From: Roseicitreum antarcticum
GTDB taxonomy: Bacteria; Pseudomonadota; Alphaproteobacteria; Rhodobacterales; Rhodobacteraceae
Direction: 5' to 3'
Assembly: GCF_014681765.1 (NCBI RefSeq)
Contig: NZ_CP061498.1
Span: 3,473,073 to 3,537,072, forward strand
DNA length: 64,000 bases
Below the pieces are notes generated by a model that was not told the DNA's origin, ran no database searches, and worked only from the letters and a program-made list of their open reading frames with translations. Below, one piece after another: positions 35,860 through 42,845 of this stretch (the first letter of the stretch is position 1; each line of letters begins with the position of its first letter). Made by a program: the position numbers and the translations under genes.

Positions 35860-36119
35860 GCCGCGTCATCCGGCCAGCTGGTGGCGTTTGCGCCGCGCAT
35901 GTAGGCAAACATCTCATGGTTGCTGTCAGGCGCGGGATGGCCACGGCGCTGCGCCCGCTGGGCGCGCCGGATACGCGGTTGATAGCACGTCTGGCCCCGT
36001 GCGGTCTTGAGGATCGTCCACGCAAGCAGGCGCTGCTGATCGGTCGTGGTTTCGGTCGGGCGGGCGATGATGATGCGGGCTTGCGCCAGCGTCAGCGGTT
36101 CTTGGGGATTGTGGTTCAT
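35856..36119 (-). CDS. First gene of the prophage left operon
   Basis: 87 residues from MNHNPQEPLTLAQARIIIAR, preceded by GGAGA. C-terminus HPAPDSNHEMFAYMRGANAT. It is the first gene downstream of the operators at 36155-36203 and therefore among the first expressed on induction. No known domain. Confidence 0.65.
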   Translation of the reverse strand: MNHNPQEPLTLAQARIIIARPTETTTDQQRLLAWTILKTARGQTCYQPRIRRAQRAQRRGHPAPDSNHEMFAYMRGANATSWPDDAA

Positions 36120-36154
36120 CGGTGTCTCCATCCGGTTTGTGGATGGCTTCAAAG

Positions 36155-36203
36155 TTCGCACATAGCGAATTACTGCGCAACAGAAAAGTTCGCCATTTGC
36201 GAA
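36155..36203 (-). promoter_or_regulatory. Two repressor operators controlling the left operon
   Basis: TTCGCACATAGCGAA (36155-36169) and TTCGCCATTTGCGAA (36189-36203), both of the form TTCGC-N5-GCGAA. Centres are 34 bp apart (about three helical turns). The second is identical over 15 bp to an operator in the immunity region (40294-40308). They lie just upstream of the first left-operon gene, so one repressor should control both places. Promoter boxes are not obvious. Confidence 0.75.
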
Positions 36204-36270
36204 TAATTGTTGATATCAGTATTCTGCGATGCCAGAATCACCTAACCAGCGCCGGGTTGGGGCGCGCACG

Positions 36271-36297
36271 AAAAAGCCCCGCACAGGGCGGGGCAAA
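36271..36297 (-). terminator. Strong intrinsic terminator of the 36403-36783 gene
   Basis: Stem GCCCCGC/GCGGGGC (36276-36282 and 36288-36294) with a 5-nt loop. Minus strand: preceded by TTTT and followed by TTTTT. It isolates the cargo gene from the left operon. Confidence 0.85.
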
Positions 36298-36402
36298 AGG
36301 ATTGTTTGGATGGAGACTATCAGGCAATGGCGTCAGTGGATGCGGGGCACGTCGAGTGCTCAGATACTCTGCGAAACGGTTTTCCAGGTCTGCAAATATC
36401 AG

Positions 36403-36783
36403 CTAATCGTCGCGCCGATTGTTATTCTGATCCTTATTCAAATGCGGTAAAAAGAAGATCGAATATAAGAGCCAAGCCAATGGGAATGCGATGCTTGCGA
36501 CACAGGACGCACCAACAATCCAGCCCGAAAACGGTGCCGATGATGCGATGGCAGGGGTCAAGGCGTCCGGGTTCTGCTCTTTAAAAATCGCCAGCTCTGC
36601 GTTGGCGCCGCTATCAAAGCCCAGCCAAAAAAAGAATAGGCCCAAAAAGATAGAGTTCGCAACCAAGGTGTATAAAGTTACAAAGGTGTCAGCCGCGCGC
36701 GGGTTGTGCTCAGCAAGCCTGAACGGCACCGCAAGAACGGCAAGAAAAATCGTTCCTAGAACAAGCCCTAATGCAGCTTCCAT
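36403..36783 (-). CDS. Three-span membrane protein, prophage cargo
   Basis: 126 residues with hydrophobic spans LGLVLGTIFLAVLAVPF, LVANSIFLGLFFFWLGF and WIVGASCVASIAFPLAWLL, ending in a polar NKDQNNNRRDD tail. It is AT-richer than the phage genes, has its own terminator and is monocistronic, which fits a lysogenic-conversion gene. Its promoter region was hit by the IS1-family transposon, 21-29 bp upstream of the start. Function unknown. Confidence 0.65.
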   Translation of the reverse strand: MEAALGLVLGTIFLAVLAVPFRLAEHNPRAADTFVTLYTLVANSIFLGLFFFWLGFDSGANAELAIFKEQNPDALTPAIASSAPFSGWIVGASCVASIAFPLAWLLYSIFFLPHLNKDQNNNRRDD

Positions 36784-36803
36784 TATAATTCCGCTTCAGA
36801 CGA

Positions 36804-36811
36804 GATGATCC
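36804..36811. repeat. Target-site duplication of IS1-family transposon, left copy
   Basis: GATGATCC directly before the element, repeated at 39743-39750. Confidence 0.9.
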
Positions 36812-36875
36812 GGTAGTGGGTCACTTTGAAATAAGATAGTTTGCCCTCGCGCGAGGGAGTGATTATCTTAGGGCT

Positions 36876-37097
36876 ATGACAGACAAACCCAAGAGACCCC
36901 GTGACGCCAACCAGCTTGCCAAGTTCATTGTGGACATGGCCGCTGGTTATGAACCTGTGCATGATCCCGACACGTCTGGACAGCGCAAGGGTGGGAAAAA
37001 GGGCGGCAAAGCTAGGGCATTGGATTTGACGCCAGAACAGCGGAGCGAAATTTCGAGTGTCGCTGCCGCTGCTCGTTGGAAGAAGTCAGGAGATTAA
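36876..37097 (+). CDS. Small basic passenger protein with Lys-Gly-Gly repeats
   Basis: 73 residues: MTDKPKRPRDANQLAKFIVD, then GQRKGGKKGGKARALDLTPE and EISSVAAAARWKKSGD. The DANQLAK-IVD opening and KGGKKGGKARA core recur in a widespread family of small bacterial proteins of unknown function, possibly nucleic-acid binding. Its stop overlaps the convergent gene's stop. Carried inside the IS1-family transposon. Confidence 0.7.
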   Translation: MTDKPKRPRDANQLAKFIVDMAAGYEPVHDPDTSGQRKGGKKGGKARALDLTPEQRSEISSVAAAARWKKSGD

Positions 37098-37575
37098 TCG
37101 TCAGTGACTTCATCCTCTGCATCGGCAGCGTGCTTCCGCAGTTCAACATCAAAGTTCAGGTCTAAATCAAGTTCAATTTGTCTTTCGTCAGCGTGACGAG
37201 AGTTCCAGCGATCAGCGTCGTAGCTCAACTGCAATCCATCACCGACCATTTGCTCTCGGCGTAGGTAGAGATTTTTGCATCATATTCCGTGGCGCTTCAT
37301 CGATATCAATCCAAACAACAGCGTTTGCTGGCCTTGCTTGATTGGCACCGCATGGTTCACCCTGTAAGGGCGACCACTATCATCATCATGCTTGATCTCG
37401 TCCCGTGCTGCGCGGGAAAGTTCTTGGGCAAGAACATCAAGTGGGTCTTTGGGAACAGGCATATCCCAGCCCATAAGCTGGGCGAACTTTGCCACCTTTT
37501 TCATATCAACTTGGATTTCGCCTGTTTCGTCTTTGTAGTGACGAATTAGCCTTTGCAGATCTTTTTCTTACTCAT
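37094..37575 (-). pseudogene. Passenger protein of unknown function, frame-broken
   Basis: The front begins MSKK and resumes after a slip in an A run at 37565 as LQRLIRHYKDETGEIQVDMK, then MKKVAKFAQLMGWDMPVPKD and YRVNHAVPIKQGQQTLLFGL. The frame stops at TGA (37280) but continues in the same frame as NLYLRREQMVGDGLQLSYDA to 37094. The joined ~155 residues look like one family: a MPVPKDPLD core followed by a REQM-DxLxLxxDAxxWN segment. Whether the TGA is real cannot be told here. It is convergent with the KGG protein, which suggests a recurrent gene pair. Confidence 0.55.
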
Positions 37576-37644
37576 GGTGAAAGCCCTTTCTAATAGGCAT
37601 CAGTAGGGCAACATCACCCCACCCGTCAGTGACGGCATTTGGTG

Positions 37645-38758
37645 TTACAATTGAGCGAACAGGGACGAGATATTCCCGCCCAAGGTGGTATTTTGAGTTC
37701 TGAATTGAAGCTGTCCAGCAACTAGGCCAGTGTGGACCTTGAGCATTCTCGCCAGCCCTATGATGTCACGTTTGGCGAAAACTGGTGCTTTGCGCGAGAT
37801 AAAGGCATCCATCATTTTCTTGGGGACGCAGAATTCAGAAGCTGCGGCATTGGCGCGATCTTCTTGGTCTTTGAGTTCCTGCGTGATCTGCGTAGCCTCA
37901 CCAGAGTTAATATCTACATCAAGCATTGAAATCATCTCGATTAACCCATCTCGATTTTGGACATGCTCAAGTTCGTGACGCAAAACAAAGACAAAGTTGT
38001 CGATCCTGTCAAAGCGCAATGACATGCCGATAACGGGTGAGTTGCCATCCAACCAAAAGCAAACACCGTCAATTTTGGTGGACGGTAACGCTTCAACGAT
38101 AACAAAGCGGATACCGCTTCTGCCAATATTCGGGGAACCTTCCGCAATTCTTCTGCGGAGTGAACGAGGTTCTTTATTTCGGCTATGGCCGACTTCACCG
38201 ATGCAGGGGAATAACGTGCGACCATCATTTCGGAGGCAAGGGTTTTGACACGATAAAGCCACGCGAGTTGCGCTGGTGTTGCGGCTATGCTGACTTCTGT
38301 TTTCTTTGCCGCATGTGGGAGCGTTTCAATGTCTTCAAGGCGGTTGGCTTGAAAGAAGCGAAGCAATGAACTCTCGACACTTTCAATATCTTTAACTGAC
38401 TCCGCTTCAAGCCAGCCCCTTTTGATCATTGCATTGATCGGCAGTTTCCCAATCAGTTCTGCACGCATTTGTCTCTTGGGGTCCGTGTGCTTTCAATCCT
38501 AGCAACAGCTAGATCATAATCCTTTTGCAGGGATAGAAAACGCACAGCAGGAACGTCGAACACTTCCTCAAAAATGATGGCTGTTGAGGCATCAACCTTG
38601 CGAACATTGGAGACTGTCTTGCTGACAAGGGATTCATCCACGCCCAAAATGATCGCCAAGGTTTTCTTGGTCCACCCTCGATCTGCGAGGAGAGCGGCCA
38701 CTAGCTGGCCCGGAGATTTGTATTCTTCTTTGTCCATGATGCTGTATAGATCGCTCAT
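37645..38758 (-). pseudogene. HTH regulator fused to ImmA/IrrE metallopeptidase (HigA-like), two frame breaks
   Basis: Three pieces: MSDLYSIMDKEEYKSPGQLV with an XRE helix-turn-helix (TKKTLAIILGVDESLVSKTV); a linker MRAELIGKLPINAMIKRGWL ... VSIAATPAQLAWLYRVKTLA; and the M78 peptidase domain IRFVIVEALPSTKIDGVCFW with zinc motif LRHELEHVQNRDG. One base repairs each break (about 38462 and 38128). Such proteins act as antitoxin-like or SOS-type regulators that cleave or sense a partner. No toxin gene is adjacent in the element. It is probably autoregulated through the palindrome at 38781. Confidence 0.75.
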
Positions 38759-38780
38759 CTTTTGCAGGCAATAGACAACA

Positions 38781-38794
38781 TGCGATTAATCGCA
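38781..38794. promoter_or_regulatory. Palindromic operator upstream of the HTH/ImmA gene
   Basis: TGCGATTAATCGCA, a perfect 14-bp palindrome 23 bp before the start at 38758 and 52 bp before the transposase start at 38846. Its position between divergent genes suggests that the HTH protein represses both itself and transposase. This is inference from location and symmetry. Confidence 0.55.
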
Positions 38795-38845
38795 CGAACT
38801 TATAAAATGCTTGACTGTTGGTCAGTTTAAAATTAGGTTGAACCT

Positions 38846-39733
38846 ATGAGAAAACTTGACACAAAATCCCGCGCCCTGATCATCCGCCTTCTGGTGGAGG
38901 GTAACTCCATCCGCGCCACATCGCGTATCTGACGTGTCCAAGAACACCGTCACCAAGCTTGAGGACGCGGGCAAAGCCTGTGCCGCCTACCATGATGAAA
39001 ACGTCAAAGGCGTTGAGGCCAAGCACGTTCAGGCCGATGAGATATGGTCGTTCTGCTACGCCAAGGCAAAGAACGTGGAGACTGCAAAAGCTGCTCCATC
39101 TGACGCTGGCGATATCTGGACATGGACTGCAATGGACCGCGATAGCAAGCTGATGATCAGCTACACCATCGGGGATCGCTCCGGCGCAACAGCACGTGAG
39201 TTCATGTTTGATCTGGCGGCGCGCGTTGCAAACCGCATCCAGTTGACCACAGACGGGCACGGCGCTTACCTCAAGGCGGTCACAGACGCTTTCTCTGGCG
39301 ATGTGGACTACGCCATGCTGATTAAGTACTACGGCAACCCTACAGTACAAAGGGCCACGAGCGCAAGTATTCACCAGCGGAATGCACGGGCGCTACCAAA
39401 GAGGCAATTTTTGGCAACCCGATCATGGAAGATGTTGGGACATCGCACATTGAACGCCAGAACCTAACAATGCGGATGGGTATGCGCCGCTTCACGCGCC
39501 TGACAAATGCTTTCTCAAAGAAGGCGGAGAACCACGCTTACGCGGTTGCCCTGCACTTCATGCATTACAACTTCGTCCGCACCCACAAGACCCTGCGCAT
39601 GACACCAGCCATGGCCGCTGGCCTTGTCGATACGCCTTGGGAAGTTGAGGATATCGTGGCGCTGGTGGAAAAGGCAGAAGACGCAGCGCCAAAGAAGCGC
39701 GGACCCTATAAGAAAAAAGATATTTCAAAGTGA
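38846..39733 (+). pseudogene. IS1-family transposase, two frame breaks
   Basis: Start MRKLDTKSRALIIRLLVEGN (helix-turn-helix region), break at about 38928, then VSKNTVTKLEDAGKACAAYH. The DDE core shows Asp in QADEIWSFCYAKAKN, Asp in LTTDGHGAYLKAV and Glu in SHIERQNLTMRMGMRRFTRL, ending MHYNFVRTHKTLRMTPAMA. A second break falls at about 39345. Both are single-indel events like others in the window. It ends 9 bp before the right inverted repeat. Confidence 0.85.
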
Positions 39734-39742
39734 CCCACTACC

Positions 39743-39750
39743 GATGATCC
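39743..39750. repeat. Target-site duplication of IS1-family transposon, right copy
   Basis: GATGATCC, identical to 36804-36811. Confidence 0.9.
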
Positions 39751-39844
39751 TGGCTATCATGTCGATTTCGGTGTGGTCTGTAGCACTTGACCGAATCTGC
39801 CCTGTCGCCCTAGTGTGAACGTAATGAGAACAGGGGCACTGCAG

Positions 39845-40000
39845 ATGGAAGATTGGGAGGCAGAGCACATCGCAATACTCCTCGCGCTCAGGGTCGAAGA
39901 CAGGCAGAAAATTTTGGTCATGGCTCAGACGCTTGCTCTAAAAGACCGGCAGCGTGACGTGCGACAGCGCGGCGATCCTCAACGCTCAAATCGCGCATGA
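39845..40000 (+). CDS. Small helical protein convergent with the repressor, uncertain
   Basis: 51 residues: MEDWEAEHIAILLALRVEDR, then QKILVMAQTLALKDRQRDV. Overlaps the 3' end of the repressor gene by 83 bp on the opposite strand. The helical phrase VEDRQKILVMAQTLA resembles the repressor's own C-terminus (VEDRRAVARHAAGLL), so it might be a mini-antirepressor, or a chance frame. Confidence 0.35.
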   Translation: MEDWEAEHIAILLALRVEDRQKILVMAQTLALKDRQRDVRQRGDPQRSNRA

Positions 40001-40223
40001 TTGCTATATGTGCCACTATGTCATCGGCCAGTTCATTGCTGTCGATCAACTCGTAGACCGAAACATTCAGTTCTTTGGCGAGGGATCGAAGAAGCCTGCC
40101 GCTTGGAAACTTCTTGCCGCTCTCAATTTCGGACAAGTAACTCTTGCTGCAGCCTGCCCTAGCAGCCAGCACCTCCCCGGTTAAGCCCCGGGTTTTCCTG
40201 AGTTCTTTGACTCGTGTCTTCAT
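39918..40223 (-). CDS. XRE-family prophage repressor (CI-like)
   Basis: 101 residues from MKTRVKELRKTRGLTGEVLA. Helix-turn-helix AARAGCSKSYLSEIESGKKF followed by LLRSLAKELNVSVYELID and a short helical tail, with no LexA-type peptidase domain. It is divergent from the Cro-like gene with operators between and upstream, the normal lysogeny switch. Lacking a self-cleavage domain, it would need another induction signal. In-frame codons up to 40319 cross the operators, so I reject that longer start. Confidence 0.8.
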   Translation of the reverse strand: MKTRVKELRKTRGLTGEVLAARAGCSKSYLSEIESGKKFPSGRLLRSLAKELNVSVYELIDSNELADDIVAHIAIMRDLSVEDRRAVARHAAGLLEQASEP

Positions 40224-40258
40224 GTTCGCAAGGTGCCACGAAATGGCGCTTTCGGCTA

Positions 40259-40308
40259 ATCGCTTATAGCGAACTTTTCTGCTTGCTATTTTGTTCGCCA
40301 TTTGCGAA
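40259..40308. promoter_or_regulatory. Immunity-region operators between repressor and Cro-like genes
   Basis: ATCGCTTATAGCGAA (40259-40273) and TTCGCCATTTGCGAA (40294-40308), centres 35 bp apart, matching the pair at 36155-36203 (34 bp apart). The second is identical to 36189-36203. A weaker half-match follows the repressor start (GTTCGCAAGG, 40224-40233). The right operator ends within 10 bp of the Cro-like start codons, implying a leaderless or very short-leader transcript. Confidence 0.75.
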
Positions 40309-40311
40309 CTA

Positions 40312-40524
40312 ATGGGCATGATGACCCTCGCAGAATACCTTAAAGCAAAAGAACTGACTCAGCGCGAGTTTGCACGCGCCGTCGAGGTCTCTGCATCGTA
40401 CATGAACGAAATAGTGCAGGGCGCGAAAACGCCGAGCATGTCGGTCGCCGCAAAAATTGAAGCATTGACCGATGGTGAGGTGCGCATGGCCTCGCTGATT
40501 GTCAGCCCAAAGGACGCAGCATGA
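40312..40524 (+). CDS. Cro-like XRE-family regulator
   Basis: 70 residues (ATGs at 40312, 40318 and 40321; MMTLAEYLKAKELTQREFA). Helix-turn-helix TQREFARAVEVSASYMNEIV, with VQGAKTPSMSVAAKIEALTD. It is the first gene of the right operon and divergent from the repressor. The stop overlaps the next start (ATGA). It is the candidate lytic-state repressor acting on the same TTCGC-N5-GCGAA sites. Confidence 0.75.
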   Translation: MGMMTLAEYLKAKELTQREFARAVEVSASYMNEIVQGAKTPSMSVAAKIEALTDGEVRMASLIVSPKDAA

Positions 40525-40895
40525 CATCTGATAAACTTTCTTTGGTGCATTCATCGGGTCAGTCTGATGTTGCCCTGCCTCAAAAGTCGTTGAAAAAGCG
40601 CTTTGCGCCGCTCGGCGGGCGTGGGCGCGATCTGGGCTATGAACGGGGCGCGCGGGGCAGGGTGCATGGTCGCCTGACGATCTGCCAGATGGATGCCGCG
40701 TTTGCGATCAACTGGCGGGCATACCTGCTGCACCGGCACGGGACGCCCCAGGCTATCAAGGCGCACTTTGGCGTGACCTATCAATGCGCGCTGAACTGGC
40801 TGGCCTGTGTGTCGCGCCCGGTCGGCCCGAAGGTCGCCTATGCGGCGCATACCGACCCCGAGGGGTTTGCCCAGTTCATGGGGCGGACACTGTGA
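40521..40895 (+). CDS. Early phage protein, possible DNA-binding
   Basis: 124 residues. A basic N-half (SLKKRFAPLGGRGRDLGYER) and RAYLLHRHGTPQAIKAHFGV, followed by TYQCALNWLACVSRPVGPKV, which resembles a helix-turn-helix. Right operon, coupled to both neighbours. It may regulate early genes; no named family. Confidence 0.65.
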   Translation: MTSDKLSLVHSSGQSDVALPQKSLKKRFAPLGGRGRDLGYERGARGRVHGRLTICQMDAAFAINWRAYLLHRHGTPQAIKAHFGVTYQCALNWLACVSRPVGPKVAYAAHTDPEGFAQFMGRTL

Positions 40896-41095
40896 TGGGT
40901 AGTGTCGGCAGGAAGTTCCGCAATCCGGGCGAGGCGATAGGCTGGCTCAACCGCAAGGAAGTGCGTCAGTGGTTTCGCGATCACCCGTGCGGCACGCAGT
41001 CGGAATGCGCAAGGGCGCTTGGCCTGTCTTCGATGGCGGTCAGCCGCCATGTGCGCGCGATCCGGGCCGAATGGCGTGATGAGGTGGATGCATGA
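40895..41095 (+). CDS. Small helix-turn-helix protein
   Basis: 66 residues: MGSVGRKFRNPGEAIGWLNR, then CGTQSECARALGLSSMAVSR, a clear helix-turn-helix, then HVRAIRAEWRDEVDA. The start overlaps the upstream stop (TGATG). Probably a transcriptional regulator of the right operon. Confidence 0.7.
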   Translation: MGSVGRKFRNPGEAIGWLNRKEVRQWFRDHPCGTQSECARALGLSSMAVSRHVRAIRAEWRDEVDA

Positions 41096-41201
41096 TGCGC
41101 ATGATCCACGAATTCCGGCCCGCGCGACCGATATCGAAATTGCAGCGGTGGGGCCTGGTCAGCCTGAGAAGCAGCCAATGGGGGGCGGCTGGCCGCTGTG
41201 A
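41088..41201 (+). CDS. Tiny phage protein, tentative
   Basis: 37 residues: MHDAHDPRIPARATDIEIAA, then GPGQPEKQPMGGGWPL. Supported by TGATG-type overlap with the following frame only. A competing longer frame (41092-41418) in another phase is Pro/Ser/Arg-rich and less convincing. Confidence 0.35.
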   Translation: MHDAHDPRIPARATDIEIAAVGPGQPEKQPMGGGWPL

Positions 41202-41371
41202 TGCCCCCCACGCAGATCCCGGCACGGCGGGTTATCCGTGGATTGTTCCTCACCCGACTTCCCCGGCTGGTGCGCACCAGTCGGGGGCATTTTTGCCGCC
41301 TCAACGTCTGCCGCCGCTGGCGTCAGTCGTGGGCGCGGCGGCGCATCATCAATCGGTCGATGAGCGGGTAG
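41201..41371 (+). CDS. Small Arg-rich phage protein, tentative
   Basis: 56 residues: MPPTQIPARRVIRGLFLTRL ... CRRWRQSWARRRIINRSMSG. The start overlaps the preceding stop. Strongly basic; could bind nucleic acid, or be a chance frame. Confidence 0.35.
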   Translation: MPPTQIPARRVIRGLFLTRLPRLVRTSRGHFCRLNVCRRWRQSWARRRIINRSMSG

Positions 41372-41414
41372 CGGAACCTCAAAGCCGCCGCGTCCTTCAA
41401 TTTCGGAGGCCTGC

Positions 41415-41567
41415 ATGATCCTGACCATTGTCTTGCTGATCGCTGGTGCAGACGGGCCAATGGCTGTGGCGTGGTTTGCCGGGGTCGAGCCGTGCGAAAT
41501 GATCCGCGTGATGTTGTCTGGGCATGGCATATCCGGCGAATGCGTCTTGATCGGGGAACGTGTCTGA
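41415..41567 (+). CDS. Small phage membrane protein
   Basis: 50 residues: MILTIVLLIAGADGPMAVAW (hydrophobic start), then FAGVEPCEMIRVMLSGHGIS. The stop overlaps the next start (TGATG). Short but well packed. Confidence 0.55.
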   Translation: MILTIVLLIAGADGPMAVAWFAGVEPCEMIRVMLSGHGISGECVLIGERV

Positions 41568-42094
41568 TGGCCCATTTTCCCGATCACCCCGCATGGCCGC
41601 TGCTGATGGCCCCTGGTGCGCGGCACCGTGTTTCGCCGCTGGTGCGCATCGGCTGTGATCTCGACGAGATCGCGCGGCATGCGCCTGCGGGCATCCAGTA
41701 TCTGGCCACGCCGTTTTCGCGCAACGTTCTGGGTGATGATGGCGGTTATTGCCAGACTGCCGGATTTGACGCTGCGGGCCGGGCCGGTGCCTGCGCGCGG
41801 CGGTTGGCAATGGCTGGCGTCACCGCGATTTCGCCGGTGGTGCAGTCAGTGGAAATGCTGAGTTCACGCCCCGCAACCGGCGTCGGTGCGGACGTGCCTG
41901 ATCCGCTGGATGCCGCGTTCTGGGAGGTGTGGTGCCGCCCGCTGCTGTGGGCCTGCAAGTCGGTCATCGTGGCTGATATCGCGGGCTGGTCGGCTTCGCG
42001 CGGCATCTGGCACGAGGTCGTATGGGCCTTGGATCGAAATATGCCGGTGTTTGTCTGCGCCGACAAGATGGAGGTTGATGATGGGTTGGGATGA
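41567..42094 (+). CDS. DUF1937-family protein (nucleoside deoxyribosyltransferase-like)
   Basis: 175 residues from MAHFPDHPAWPLL. After a ~45-residue lead, the core IQYLATPFSRNVLGDD, AISPVVQSVEM, AFWEVWCRPLLWACKSVIVA and GWSASRGIWHEVVWAL fits DUF1937, which has a nucleoside 2-deoxyribosyltransferase-like fold. It would act on nucleotides or their derivatives. Role in the phage unproven. Confidence 0.7.
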   Translation: MAHFPDHPAWPLLMAPGARHRVSPLVRIGCDLDEIARHAPAGIQYLATPFSRNVLGDDGGYCQTAGFDAAGRAGACARRLAMAGVTAISPVVQSVEMLSSRPATGVGADVPDPLDAAFWEVWCRPLLWACKSVIVADIAGWSASRGIWHEVVWALDRNMPVFVCADKMEVDDGLG

Positions 42095-42845
42095 AATCGG
42101 CGCAATCGGGGATGATGTGCGCGCATTGCAAGACAAGATCGCCCGGCGATCAATGGCTGTGCAGGCGCTGGTTGATTTCAAGGCTGCGCTGGTTGAATCG
42201 GGGATAGAGCCGGTTGTGACCTATGAAGATGGCCGGCGCATCGGCGTGGCGCTAGATCTGGGCGACCTTTCGGTGCCCGGTGCGCCGTTGGCTGATCAGC
42301 CGCGGCACATTTCGCAGGGCGGTCTGACCGAGTCTTGCCCTGATTTGGCGGTCCGGGATGAGGTTTCAGAGGCTGCGCCGCAGCCCGAACCCCCAGAGGC
42401 GCCACCGGCCGCGCCGCCTGACGAGCTCGTCACCGGACCGTGGTCCCCAGAGGAGGAGGCGATCGCGCGCGACATGATGAACCGGGGGAAGACCGGGGGT
42501 CATGTCGCGACCAGGCTGCGGCGTCCGTTGCCTGGCACCAACAAGAAGTTGCAAGCGATGCGGGTGCGCGACCAAGGCGCGGGCAAGGCATCTGTGGCCG
42601 TTGTGTGGACGCCGAAGCTTGATCTGGAAATGGTCGATGCCTTGGCAAGTCGTGTAACCGTGCCCGTGCTTTCGGAGGCGATGGGCATCCCTGTTGCCGA
42701 TATCACGGCGCGCTGGCGCGAACTGCTGCCGCAGGGGGCGAAGCTGGCCGATCAGCATGCGTTGCTGAACCGCTTGCGCGACGAGGTGCAGGGCGATGAG
42801 GTTTCAGGCGACGAGGCCCAGAACGGCAACGCGGCTGCATCATGA
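42081..42845 (+). CDS. Phage protein with SANT/Myb-like DNA-binding segment
   Basis: 254 residues from MGWDEIGAIGDDVRALQDKI. Coiled helical N-part, Pro-rich linker (EAAPQPEPPEAPPAAPPDE), then WSPEEEAIARDMMNRGKTGG with RLRRPLPGTNKKLQAMR, a pattern like Myb/SANT or GcrA helices, and a second helical part SRVTVPVLSEAMGIPVADIT. Overlaps both neighbours. Possibly a transcription or replication factor; the domain assignment is by pattern. Confidence 0.65.
   Translation: MGWDEIGAIGDDVRALQDKIARRSMAVQALVDFKAALVESGIEPVVTYEDGRRIGVALDLGDLSVPGAPLADQPRHISQGGLTESCPDLAVRDEVSEAAPQPEPPEAPPAAPPDELVTGPWSPEEEAIARDMMNRGKTGGHVATRLRRPLPGTNKKLQAMRVRDQGAGKASVAVVWTPKLDLEMVDALASRVTVPVLSEAMGIPVADITARWRELLPQGAKLADQHALLNRLRDEVQGDEVSGDEAQNGNAAAS

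Larger units (their letters stand above)
36812..39742 (+). mobile_element. IS1-family transposon with passenger genes (2.9 kb)
   Basis: Identical inverted ends GGTAGTGGGTCACTTTGAAA (extending to 22 bp) at 36812 and, inverted, ending at 39742. Perfect 8-bp direct repeats GATGATCC flank it (36804-36811 and 39743-39750), as expected for IS1. Ordinary elements of this sort are under 1 kb. This one carries about 2 kb of extra DNA on its left: a small basic protein, a broken protein and a helix-turn-helix/ImmA-IrrE protein. The duplication shows the whole 2.9 kb moved as one unit. The target lies between the prophage's cargo gene and its repressor. Confidence 0.88.

Noticed and set aside
41092..41418. 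Plus-strand 108-codon frame
   Set aside because: Pro/Ser/Arg-rich composition and conflict with two better-packed small frames; not listed as a gene.
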